From positions 1 to 11,826 of the forward strand of contig MLAK01000082.1 in NCBI GenBank assembly GCA_001839685.1: a stretch of 11,826 nucleotides of DNA. Reading direction: 5' to 3'. Source of the DNA: Tritrichomonas foetus. Lineage: Eukaryota > Parabasalia > Tritrichomonadida > Tritrichomonadidae. Positions 1-7,357 of this stretch are shown piece after piece. The stretch's first letter is position 1; every line of letters starts with the position of its first letter. A model generated the notes under the pieces. The model made no database searches and was not told the origin of the DNA. It was given only the letters and a program-made list of their open reading frames with translations. Both the position numbers and the translations under genes were made by a program.

Positions 1-2
1 GT

Positions 3-848
3 AATGACTCAAACATAATATATGCTATATCTTCAATTACAACCGCTCCTGTTTTTTCAAATGTTGCTTCTTTCAATATTATATATCAGTGCAACAATGG
101 AAATGAAGTTGTAACATTATTTAATGGTAAACAAGAAATCTCTCATACAAACTTATCAAATTGCATCACTTCTGAATTATCTGGTGCTTCATTTATGCAT
201 TCAAAGATATCGATATGTAAATTCTCTTTATTAGAAAAGTTGAATGGAAATTTTGCTTTACTCTATCACTACACAAAAGGTTCTACAATTTACTTCTGTA
301 GCTTTTTCCAGAATCAAGTGAATACTGCTTTATTTTCTTATGATTCAGTTCATGTTTGTGATATTGAAATGTGTAAATTATTTCAGAATAAAGGTGATAT
401 GCTTCGTCATGTAAATGTAACTAAGATTAATATAATTGATTGTATTGGCGATTATCCACATAAATTAGTCTCTTGCAATGATTATATACATGGTAGCAAT
501 GATTATATATTATGCTATAATTATGATTATCGTCCAAATCAACAACAAAATTTAACTATTCCATTAGAATTTGATCATCTTTATTGTGATCACACAAAGA
601 TTGAAACTGCCCTTCGTGTCTATATTACAAACAAGCATGTTTCATGGGTTGGCTTCACTTTGTTTTTCTTTGTTGGTATAAAAACTTATCTTTCGTTGAG
701 GAAGCGAAGAATTGAACAGGCCGAAGAAAACCATCGAAGAGTGACTCAAGAAAGAATGGAAGAAGAGGCTTTGTCAATTACTGAAGGACTTGAATTCGAA
801 CATGAAGAAGAGGAAGAACAAAATAATAATCCAGGGCAAAATAATTGA
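3..848 (+). CDS. C-terminal part of a single-pass surface protein (5'-truncated by the window)
   Basis: The frame is open from the left edge, so this is the last 281 residues of a longer protein. An in-frame ATG at 195 has no initiator nearby and lies inside the continuous frame, so it is probably not the start. The visible ectodomain (about residues 1-212) is rich in Asn, Cys, Ile and Tyr, with short recurring hydrophobic strands such as IYFCSFFQN, VHVCDIEMCKLFQN and INIIDC. That spacing is typical of right-handed beta-helix surface proteins. Residues 213-232 (HVSWVGFTLFFFVGIKTYLS) form one membrane segment. A basic stop-transfer stretch (RKRR) and a 45-residue Glu-rich tail ending NNNPGQNN follow. 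The topology (outside, membrane, short charged tail) matches the large trichomonad surface protein families; the beta-helix assignment is inference. No NPxY-type endocytosis motif is seen. The next gene converges on it, 149 bp away. Confidence 0.7.
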   Translation, partial: NDSNIIYAISSITTAPVFSNVASFNIIYQCNNGNEVVTLFNGKQEISHTNLSNCITSELSGASFMHSKISICKFSLLEKLNGNFALLYHYTKGSTIYFCSFFQNQVNTALFSYDSVHVCDIEMCKLFQNKGDMLRHVNVTKINIIDCIGDYPHKLVSCNDYIHGSNDYILCYNYDYRPNQQQNLTIPLEFDHLYCDHTKIETALRVYITNKHVSWVGFTLFFFVGIKTYLSLRKRRIEQAEENHRRVTQERMEEEALSITEGLEFEHEEEEEQNNNPGQNN

Positions 849-997
849 AGAAAATTGGAAGAGTTCATATTAGAATTTCGAAAAAATTCATAAAACTAGG
901 GTTTATTAAACACTGTTTAAGCGATCTTGTCAAATAAATATATAAATAGAGATGAATTAAGTGTGAACAAAATATATTTTAATATAAAAATATAAAT

Positions 998-1474
998 TTA
1001 AACGGCGTCTAATCTGTAATCAATGTCATCGTCATTATTCAGAATAACTTGACCATATTGGTCAGTGGCAAGTTGGTTTTGACGAGAGCAGCATCTGCAG
1101 CATGATGGGCATCCATTACTGCGACAGTAGATCGCCAAAACAGCAATAACAATAATAATCAAAGCGCCAGAACAACTCAATACAATAATCCCGATTGTCG
1201 ATTGGGCAAACTCAAAGAATTTATCTTTTTCATCTTGGCCGCCGTTTTGGAGATTTTTGTCGTTATTTTTTATTTCAATTTCATTACTGGCATCATGAAA
1301 AGCCAAACGGTAACTCGTAACGTCGTTTTTGGAATCAGATTTATGATTCATTAGATTTTGAGGGATTTTGAATATCTGTTTTTTGAGAAAAACGTGTTTG
1401 TTTGTGTTTGATATTTTTCGTGTGTCCGAAACTACTGAAGAGAAGGAGGAAGAGAGTAATAGAAACAAAATCAT
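998..1474 (-). CDS. Small type-I membrane protein with juxtamembrane Cys cluster
   Basis: Product of 158 residues, family not recognised. The open frame begins at a TTG four codons upstream, but the first ATG (1474) gives a clean signal peptide: MILFLLLSSSFSSVVS, with likely cleavage near residue 17. Residues 18-92 are a hydrophilic Asn/Lys/Asp-rich ectodomain without cysteines. Residues 93-116 are the membrane segment. Six cysteines follow at 117-129 (CRSNGCPSCCRCC), a pattern often palmitoylated, then a 29-residue tail with YGQV (140-143), a candidate YxxPhi sorting signal, and an acidic NDDDID stretch. The stop codon overlaps TAAA, the trichomonad polyadenylation arrangement. A perfect 28-bp palindrome ends 2 bp ahead of the start codon. 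Surface or endomembrane location is inferred from topology; the role is unknown. Confidence 0.7.
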   Translation of the reverse strand: MILFLLLSSSFSSVVSDTRKISNTNKHVFLKKQIFKIPQNLMNHKSDSKNDVTSYRLAFHDASNEIEIKNNDKNLQNGGQDEKDKFFEFAQSTIGIIVLSCSGALIIIVIAVLAIYCRSNGCPSCCRCCSRQNQLATDQYGQVILNNDDDIDYRLDAV

Positions 1475-1476
1475 CT

Positions 1477-1504
1477 GAATATTCAATTTCGAAATTGAAT
1501 ATTC
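1477..1504. repeat. Perfect 28-bp palindrome abutting the start codon of the 998-1474 gene
   Basis: Two 14-nt arms, GAATATTCAATTTC and its exact reverse complement, meet with no spacer, centred on TTCGAA at 1490/1491. It ends 2 bp upstream of the ATG at 1474 (-), where a trichomonad transcription start or very short 5' UTR would fall. It could bind a dimeric regulator or fold in the mRNA leader; neither is shown. Confidence 0.9.
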
Positions 1505-2012
1505 GTACTGAAAAGTGTATGTAAACTAATCAATTGAAGTTGGAAACTTCAATGTGTATCAGGTTGATTTTATCAATTTAAGGTTATGTATATTTTGAAA
1601 AAGTGAACTTCATCGATATTATCCGCTTTTCATCAGAATTTGAAAATAGGAATATCTTATTTTGGTATCGATAATTTAACTTTTAAAAGTGACAAATAAT
1701 TATGAATTAATAAAGTGAATTTATGCGCCGAATATTTCCAAAAAATTCAGTAAATCACGACAATACAAAAAATTGCTAAAAATTATCTCATGTCTCCATA
1801 TCAGAGATTCATGTCTGAATTATGATAATAATTGCATATTATAGATGAAAACTTGTAAAAATTTTTGAAAAGCAAGAAATTGGCTTTTTTTAAATTTTTC
1901 TTTTACATTTCTAAATTCACTTTTTAAAATTATTTTATCTTGTTATTGTATGTATTTTGGTGATTTCAAATTAAATTTTTATCATATACAAATTACATGA
2001 TAAACTTTGAAA

Positions 2013-2035
2013 TGTTTATTAAACGGTAATAAACA
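2013..2035. repeat. 9-bp inverted repeat (hairpin)
   Basis: TGTTTATTA and TAATAAACA are exact reverse complements separated by AACGG. A partial third copy, AATAAACAT, lies about 35 bp downstream. Function unknown; such AT-rich arms are partly expected by composition. Confidence 0.6.
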
Positions 2036-2406
2036 AGTTTCACCTGATTTAAATACTCATAATGTGAATAAACATTTTTAAGATCTAATTATCGTTATTA
2101 AATTCATTCTTATTGCACTATCCACTGGTTGAATTAAAGCTTTCTCTATTTTCTAGTAAGATATTTTTAATATCATAATTTTATTTTCTGAAAATATTAT
2201 ACTCAATTATCAGAATTATTTTCTGAACAAATCAATTCATATGTTTTGGGCCTCTTTTCGTTTATATCATTTTTCCATTAATATAATTTTATATTTTGGT
2301 TCTTTTATTTCTATAAAATATTTGTCTATTAAAATGCAATGGAACAAAATGTCAAATCCTTGCTCTATCTTCTGTTACCCTCGCATTCATGATTTTTTTA
2401 ATATTA

Positions 2407-2442
2407 TTCATTCAATGATATCATACAAATTTATTGAATGAA
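2407..2442. repeat. 10-bp perfect inverted repeat upstream of the 2471 gene
   Basis: The arms TTCATTCAAT (2407-2416) and ATTGAATGAA (2433-2442) are separated by 16 bp containing GATATC. The right arm ends 28 bp before the ATG at 2471. Between them lies GACC, G, TTTAAA, GGTC (2454-2468), a smaller near-palindrome. Position suggests a promoter element; this is inference. Confidence 0.6.
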
Positions 2443-2470
2443 CAATAAAAGGTGACCGTTTAAAGGTCCA

Positions 2471-2752
2471 ATGTTGCTCGCAATCTTATTTTCTTTCTGT
2501 TACCTTTCCAATCTCGATAACATCACAGAAACGTTCGAAACCGAAACTCTCTCGCCAGAACCCGAACCTGAGCCATCAACTACTCCTGCACCAAGTGAAA
2601 GCGGCGTTCCATCGGTTGGTATCGTTTTAGGAACATGTGCCGGCTGCTTTGTAGTTATGACTGCCACAGTTAGCGTATTATGCTTCAAAAAGGAGAAAGA
2701 AGAAGGATTTACAACGGCTGCACAAATTCTCCTCGAGAAGAATGAAATTTAA
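2471..2752 (+). CDS. Small type-I membrane protein with Pro/Glu/Thr stalk
   Basis: Product of 93 residues, family not recognised. The ATG at 2471 is the first after an in-frame stop at 2453-2455. Residues 1-13 (MLLAILFSFCYLS) read as a short signal peptide. The ectodomain, about residues 14-45, is a short stalk: a possible N-glycosylation site NIT at 17-19, then repeated PE pairs and Thr/Ser/Pro of the kind that carries O-glycans. Residues 46-72 (VPSVGIVLGTCAGCFVVMTA and onward) are the membrane segment, followed by KKEKEE and a 20-residue tail. Codons here are less AT-rich than the flanks, which supports coding. The membrane segment shares a G-I-V-L-x-C-x-G pattern with the divergent gene at 998-1474, so the two may belong to one loose class. 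There is almost no folded ectodomain, so it may be an anchor or partner of other surface proteins; that is inference. Confidence 0.65.
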   Translation: MLLAILFSFCYLSNLDNITETFETETLSPEPEPEPSTTPAPSESGVPSVGIVLGTCAGCFVVMTATVSVLCFKKEKEEGFTTAAQILLEKNEI

Positions 2753-3086
2753 TTTTATATATCTGACATAATAAATCTATCTAGTTTGTGCATTTCTCTA
2801 TACTAATTAAATTACTTTTATATTATTGTTTCTCTGAATATTTGCACTCTCTTCAAATCATCATTATATCAATCAATTCCAAAATATTTTTCATTCTCCT
2901 TAATACCACCACACTTATGAAATGATGAATGCTATTTATATGTATATATAGATATAGATATATATAAAAATAAAAGTTATAAAGACAAAATAGAAGCTAT
3001 AAAGACAAAATGGAAGTTATAAAGACAAAATGAAAGAAATTAGATAAGGAATGGAAATAATAATCATGATATTTTATTCAAACAAA
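2753..3086. other. Convergent 3' flanks, AT-rich, with simple repeats
   Basis: Both neighbouring genes end here. On the plus strand AATAAATCT follows the 2752 stop by about 18 nt. On the minus strand AATAAAA follows the 3087 stop by about 10 nt. A TA/GATA-rich microsatellite lies near 2938-2967, followed by three copies of a 20-bp repeat. No gene is seen. Confidence 0.6.
2974..3036. repeat. 20-bp tandem repeat, three copies
   Basis: Units at 2974-2993, 2994-3013 and 3014-3033 follow AAGTTATAAAGACAAAATAG with one to three changes each; a fourth starts AAG and breaks off. The array lies about 50 bp past the stop of the minus-strand gene at 3087. Its core TAAAGACAAAATGAA (3020-3034) recurs exactly at 5456-5470, beside the larger array. 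Confidence 0.9.
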
Positions 3087-5183
3087 TTAATAAAAACAAA
3101 ATGTTTTTAGATCTTTTCTTCCCTTAAAAATGGTTTTGTTCAATACTACTTTTAAGCAATTCCATTGGAATTTAATCTGAGCAATTTCTGGATCATCATC
3201 AGTAATATTGCTATAAACTGAAGAAAAAAATGTGCAGTACGATTCAAATAAATTTGACAAAAATACTGGATTAGAAATTGATAAAAGCAAAGAAATATAG
3301 TTTTGATTATATTCATTTGGTCGATTGAGTAATTTCTGTGAATGAATGATATCTGTGATAGTTTTAAATATTCGTGCAAAAACTACAATACGATCAGATA
3401 TTTCCATTTTTTCGATTTTTTGTGCAATATTTATGAGCAGAAGCATGTTTCTGCTATGAACTTCAGGATTTGTAATAATCAAACTGATTGAAGCTTCATA
3501 CCTTGTTGCGCAATTCAAGAAAGTACATAGCATTTCAACATATTCTTGACTGTTAATGGCTGTTGCTGTTGCCAATTTATATTTCGTTGAGTCAGGATCA
3601 ATACAATCATCAATAAGCATCTTTTCATTAATATATAGATTAAAAATACGAATTGATGCTTCAAGCTCTTTTTCATACTGTAAAATTAGAGATTTTAAAA
3701 TGAGCGTTTTTTCAAAAGAGTTATATTTTTCTGAATATATGTTTATTAATTTCTTCATAATGAAGTTTCGAAGTTTTGGGTTTTTTAAAACATGAACTTT
3801 TTTGTTGAAATTTTTGTCTCCATTTGAAGAATCCTCGCGTGGCTCTATGCAAGAAAGAATGTTTAAATCATTTAGTTCAGTTTCACTTAAAATAAGATTA
3901 AAATCCCTTTCAAAATCTTCAATTTCATTTGATTGATTTTTAATGTGAACATTTTCTTGATTTTGATGTTTTTCTTTTTCATTTGTTTCATTTTCAAAAT
4001 GTATCGGAATTTTATCTAATACTGGAAATAAAAGTCTGTCTTCTTCATTAAACTTGGCTAATTTTCCTTTTAGGACACCAAAAATCTCAAGATATCCAAT
4101 GTTTGTATCTTCAAAAATATCTCTATTAGTTTTTTCGATAACTCTTGTTGTATCAGGTAAATCTCGATAATTTGTAAAAACTTGATAAAGCATAAACAGT
4201 TCAAACAGTGAAAAATGGCATGGATAACAATGGTAACCAATTGGTGCAAAAAATTGGGTGTCTTCATCGGTATTTGATTTTCTATTAATTGAATGAAAAA
4301 GAGCTGTTGGACAGGCAGTTAGTTTAGGATTATTTAAAATAAAATCAAAAACATTTTTTAAAGATGAAAAACATAAAGTATCTCCAGACTGATATAAATG
4401 AGAAAAATGATCAAACTTAAGGCGAATGTTTAAAGTTGGTTCAAAAATAAATTTAATGAAAACATTTGTAAATTTTTCAGGACTTATGTTAAAAAGCTGT
4501 TCAGCAATTTTAAAATGATGTGTTGTAAGTAATGAAGACGCTTTTTCAAGTGATGATAAAAAAACATCAAAATATTTTTTCGGTGAACATTTGTATGTTG
4601 TAGTTAAAAAGTAATTGAAATAATCTTCCCATAAAAAATCAATGAATCTATGACAATTGACAAAAAAAGCAGCACAGAAATAATCACAAACAGGTGAATT
4701 TGAATCTAATGCAAGTAAATAAATAGCTAAACGTCTAGCAAGTGAAATAAGTTCAGGCACATAAAAATTGCCAAAAAGTGATGGAAGTACATAGAAAGAA
4801 AAAAATTCCATGTTTTTTTGATTTTGTTTTTCGCTAAAAAATATATTAATTGCATCAGCAAGTTCTTCAGGATGAGTAACAAAATATGTAATTGGAATTC
4901 CGATTGTTTGAAGGAACATTGATGAAGTAGGAAATAATGAATGCAATTTTGTGTTTTTTCTTTTAAGATTTGAAATAATTGAATATGCACTTACATGATC
5001 TGGTAGCAATTCACGTTTAAATGAATAAAAAAGAGTTAAATTATTCAATTTTGCTTTATGAGATAATTTTTTGAGAATTGCAGATAAATCATTTTGGGAT
5101 TTCTCAAAATAATAGTTTTTATACCAGTTGATATGTGGATCATGGAATTTGGCTATTTTATAAAGTTCTTCATATGAATTCAT
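3087..5183 (-). CDS. Large helical protein of unknown function
   Basis: Product of 698 residues with no assigned family. The open frame begins at TTG; ATG at 5183 is taken as the start (MNSYEELYKI). There is no signal peptide and no clear membrane helix, so the protein is probably cytosolic. Residues 1-395 are aromatic-rich and helical; the best-ordered part is about 85-190, with FLQTIGIPITYFVTHPEEL and FYVLPSLFGNFYVPEL followed by a Cys-containing helix pair. A CYPC pair sits near 319-322. Residues 395-465 are a polar Glu/Asn/Lys linker, probably disordered. Residues 466-698 form a second helical domain. The PSLFGNFYVPEL region loosely recalls the LFRGNS region of Ras GTPase-activating domains, but the catalytic arginine context and the second RasGAP motif are not visible, so this is only a lead. 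Codons are strongly A/T-ending. A 20-bp repeat follows the gene. Confidence 0.8.
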   Translation of the reverse strand: MNSYEELYKIAKFHDPHINWYKNYYFEKSQNDLSAILKKLSHKAKLNNLTLFYSFKRELLPDHVSAYSIISNLKRKNTKLHSLFPTSSMFLQTIGIPITYFVTHPEELADAINIFFSEKQNQKNMEFFSFYVLPSLFGNFYVPELISLARRLAIYLLALDSNSPVCDYFCAAFFVNCHRFIDFLWEDYFNYFLTTTYKCSPKKYFDVFLSSLEKASSLLTTHHFKIAEQLFNISPEKFTNVFIKFIFEPTLNIRLKFDHFSHLYQSGDTLCFSSLKNVFDFILNNPKLTACPTALFHSINRKSNTDEDTQFFAPIGYHCYPCHFSLFELFMLYQVFTNYRDLPDTTRVIEKTNRDIFEDTNIGYLEIFGVLKGKLAKFNEEDRLLFPVLDKIPIHFENETNEKEKHQNQENVHIKNQSNEIEDFERDFNLILSETELNDLNILSCIEPREDSSNGDKNFNKKVHVLKNPKLRNFIMKKLINIYSEKYNSFEKTLILKSLILQYEKELEASIRIFNLYINEKMLIDDCIDPDSTKYKLATATAINSQEYVEMLCTFLNCATRYEASISLIITNPEVHSRNMLLLINIAQKIEKMEISDRIVVFARIFKTITDIIHSQKLLNRPNEYNQNYISLLLSISNPVFLSNLFESYCTFFSSVYSNITDDDPEIAQIKFQWNCLKVVLNKTIFKGRKDLKTFCFY

Positions 5184-5511
5184 CAAATTGAAGATTTGAC
5201 GAATTTGGCATCAATATATTCAAATATTATCCAATTGGCAATTCAGCTTTTCAATAAAACAAAAACATATACGATCACAATTTTTATCGTTACTAGAAAT
5301 TCGATTTTGAAAGTCTTAGATTGACACCTTAAATGGAATGAATCAATCTACAACATCAATCATAATATTATCTCAAGTTACATCATAATGTTAACTCTCT
5401 TGTCATGAAGACGTATTTTATTCGGATCATTGTATCAATCAGGTTTAAAACAAATTAAAGACAAAATGAAGGAGTGGTGAATACTAACTGAAGGAGAAAA
5501 AAATAAGAAGA
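5184..5511. other. Upstream region of the 698-residue protein gene
   Basis: AT-rich, no gene. An inverted pair ACGAT (5271-5275) and ATCGT (5286-5290), 10 bp apart, lies about 90-105 bp before the start; the right half extends to TATCGTTA. On the gene strand CTTCAATTTGATG precedes the ATG, a near but not strict initiator. The 15-mer TAAAGACAAAATGAA at 5456-5470 matches the 20-bp repeat core near 3020. An A/G-rich tract leads into the minisatellite. Confidence 0.55.
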
Positions 5512-5828
5512 AGAGAAAAGAAACAAAATGAAATCAGAGAAAAGAAACAAAACGAAATCAGAGAGAAGAAACAAAATGAAATCAGAGAAAAGAAACAAAA
5601 CGAAATCAGAGAGAAGAAACAAAATGAAATCAGAGAAAAGAACCAAAATGAAATCAGAGAAAAGAACCAAAATGAAATCAGAGAAAAGAAACAAAATGAA
5701 ATCAGAGAAAAGAAACAAAACGAAATCAGAGAAAAGAAACAAAATGAAATCAGAGAAAAGAAACAAAACGAAATCAGAGAAAAGAAACAAAATGAAATCA
5801 GAGAAAAGAAACAAAATGAAATCAGAGG
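5512..5828. repeat. 24-bp minisatellite, twelve full copies
   Basis: The unit reads AAATCAGAGAAAAGAAAC then AAAATG. Twelve full units run without a gap from 5531 to 5818, with partial units at 5512-5530 and 5819-5828. Variation is limited and patterned: the last triplet alternates ATG/ACG, copies 2 and 4 share GAGAGAAG, and copies 5 and 6 share ACCAAAATG, which suggests spread by unequal exchange or slippage of one- and two-unit blocks. Because the unit is a multiple of three, both strands stay open (plus strand KSEKRNKM repeats, minus strand Phe/Ser/Leu-rich repeats); these frames are treated as by-products. The purine-rich plus strand is the antisense of both flanking genes. Confidence 0.95.

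Positions 5829-5899
<71 letters not shown>
5829..5899. repeat. Run of 71 A inside the minisatellite
   Basis: An uninterrupted homopolymer of 71 A follows the partial unit ending CAGAGG. Beyond it, CGAAATAAGAGAGAAAAT and then ATAAAAACAAAATAG (5900-5932) looks like a diverged terminal unit, so the A-run lies within the array rather than beyond it. It most likely grew by slippage from the unit's own A-rich segment. The exact length depends on assembly accuracy. In the flanking genes' sense it is a T-run, about 57 bp past the 5956 stop. Confidence 0.9.
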
Positions 5900-5900
<1 letters not shown>

Positions 5901-5955
5901 GAAATAAGAGAGAAAATATAAAAACAAAATAGTTCATTCGTAAAATGGATATAGT

Positions 5956-6741
5956 TTATTGAAGGTGAATTTTCAAGTCATGGGATGGGTACCATTGCGT
6001 TGTTGTTTTTCCGAAGTCACCGATTTTGTCGAGGACTGAGTCCAGTTGTGGTCCATATGTTTCGGAATTCTTTGCAGCGAGCTCGCGGAGTGAAGTTGCC
6101 ATGATTGTCCATGCGCGTGAATGTCCATCATTTGTGGAAAACAGGAACGCCAATTGCCAGAGAGCATATGTGATGAGGCAGATCCATGTGAGTGGTCTGA
6201 AATCGAAAAGCGCAATAAATAAAAGTTGGATAACTAACAATATTTCACAGAAGGATGCAACAAGTGTAATAATTGGTTGTGATATGAGCATTTCAATCTG
6301 GTCAATAGCTGGGTTTTCACTAAGTGATGGGTTATTCAACATTGGAATTAATGTTTTGATGACAAAAGATATGCCCTTCACACCAAAAATAATCAAATAT
6401 GAAATGATGTATAGGAGTGGGCAAATACCGGTAAGTAAAAAGAGAGCAGCTATTGTTAAATAATGGACATCTCCGCATAAAAATAATTTTTCTTTAAATC
6501 CTGCTTCGACTGTGAATCGTGGGAATACCGATTTAACTATCGATAGTGTGTGATATGAAAATACTGATGAAACGAATAAAACGTAGAAGAACGAGCTGGA
6601 AGATGCGCCTAATGTGAATAACTGAAGTAAAGAGAAAACAAAACCGGCCAAAGAAGATCCTTCGATGCAAATGTCTAATATTTTGTTAAGTTGTTTGGTT
6701 TGTAATGATGGCGGAGAGCAGTCAAGAGACTCGTCGATCAT
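5956..6741 (-). CDS. TMEM33/Pom33-like multi-pass membrane protein
   Basis: Product of 261 residues from ATG 6741; human TMEM33 has a similar length, near 250. Hydrophobic segments fall at about 29-45, 50-66, 92-122 (long, possibly two or a hairpin), 156-180 and 182-201. The N-terminus and the C-terminus (about 205-261) are hydrophilic. Resemblance to the TMEM33/Pom33/Tts1 family was noted by eye. The run DVHYLTIAALFLL at 91-103 fits the family's D-x(1-2)-HYL segment at the start of the third hydrophobic region. A following amphipathic stretch before the fourth segment and the arginine-containing region after the last one (HSRAWTIMATSLREL) also fit. Family members act in the ER and nuclear envelope, shaping tubules and helping nuclear pore distribution. 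No signal peptide is seen. TAAA overlaps the stop codon. Alternative: an unrelated five-helix ER protein. Confidence 0.7.
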   Translation of the reverse strand: MIDESLDCSPPSLQTKQLNKILDICIEGSSLAGFVFSLLQLFTLGASSSSFFYVLFVSSVFSYHTLSIVKSVFPRFTVEAGFKEKLFLCGDVHYLTIAALFLLTGICPLLYIISYLIIFGVKGISFVIKTLIPMLNNPSLSENPAIDQIEMLISQPIITLVASFCEILLVIQLLFIALFDFRPLTWICLITYALWQLAFLFSTNDGHSRAWTIMATSLRELAAKNSETYGPQLDSVLDKIGDFGKTTTQWYPSHDLKIHLQ

Positions 6742-7071
6742 GATTCTTGGTTATCGTCGTAATTTTTTCGACTTTTTGAGTGGAAGTGATTATCGTGAAA
6801 ATGGTGAATATTTTATGAGAGAACGATTAAATTTAAAAGAATTTTTCAATGTCAACTTTTTATGAGGTCCTCAATGTTAATTCGAATTTTCCGCAATCAG
6901 AAGAATCTTTTTAATAATAAAGAATCAATGTGAGCAATAAATGACATTGAAACGTGTGGTTCCATTGTAATGATTTAATGATTTGTCTCATTAATCATAG
7001 ATATCTGCCCAATTCAGGAATTTTTTTTAAAACTTTCACAAAAGTACTGCCCAAAAATAAGTATAATTAAT

Positions 7072-7132
7072 GATTTAGTTTTCCAATAAATTAATTGACA
7101 ATACTTTTATGTATCAAATGAAAAACTAAATC
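7072..7132. repeat. 11-bp inverted repeat with 39-bp spacer
   Basis: The arms GATTTAGTTTT (7072-7082) and AAAACTAAATC (7122-7132) are exact reverse complements. It sits mid-way in the divergent promoter region. No transposon features or flanking duplications were found, so the role is open. Confidence 0.7.
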
Positions 7133-7357
7133 GCAAGAATATTTCCACGAATATATTTTTGTTTTTTCATCACAAAATAGTTGTATTTTTATGGAAAATG
7201 ATGTTTCATACTCAATATTATCACAGTATTATATCTTCTGATTAGAAATTGTCAAATAAGTGCTCACACCTATATTTATGAAGAATAATTCCTCATTATT
7301 TTTAACTTTTTCATAAAATTTTCAAAATATTATTGGTCAGAATTTTACAGAATTTTT

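Larger units (their letters stand above)
1505..2470. other. AT-rich spacer between two divergent membrane-protein genes
   Basis: About 1 kb with no convincing gene. It holds ATCGAT-centred sites at 1612-1622 and 1666-1673, a hairpin at 2013-2035, TATCGTTA at 2090-2097, two copies of TTATTTTCTGAA about 35 bp apart near 2180-2225, and an inverted repeat at 2407-2442. A 66-codon ATG frame at 2241-2441 is low-complexity Ile/Phe/Tyr sequence and was not accepted. The spacer must contain both divergent promoters, but no strict initiator (TCA, pyrimidine, T/A) lies close to either start codon. Confidence 0.6.

Noticed and set aside
195..197. ATG at 195 as the start of the first gene
   Set aside because: The frame is open to the left edge with similar composition, there is no initiator, and no signal peptide follows, although the protein has an ectodomain topology.
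2241..2441. 66-codon ATG frame on the plus strand
   Set aside because: Ile/Phe/Tyr-rich translation of AT-rich DNA with no recognisable domain. A TCATA just before it fits a loose initiator, so it is not fully excluded, but support is too thin.
3556..3795. 79-codon plus-strand frame inside the 698-residue gene
   Set aside because: Shadow frame of the long minus-strand gene, with no independent support.
5187..5400. tRNA or other small RNA genes in the spacers
   Set aside because: No T-arm consensus (GGTTCGA-type), pol III boxes with paired arms, or terminator-like layout was found on either strand in any spacer.
5528..5932. Open frames of 134-160 codons through the minisatellite on both strands (Lys-rich on plus, Phe/Ser/Leu-rich on minus)
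   Set aside because: They exist because the 24-bp unit is a multiple of three and because of the A-run. They have no domain or initiator, and are open on both strands at once.
6026..6463. 145-codon plus-strand frame
   Set aside because: Antisense to the TMEM33-like gene, whose membrane pattern and family resemblance show the real strand.
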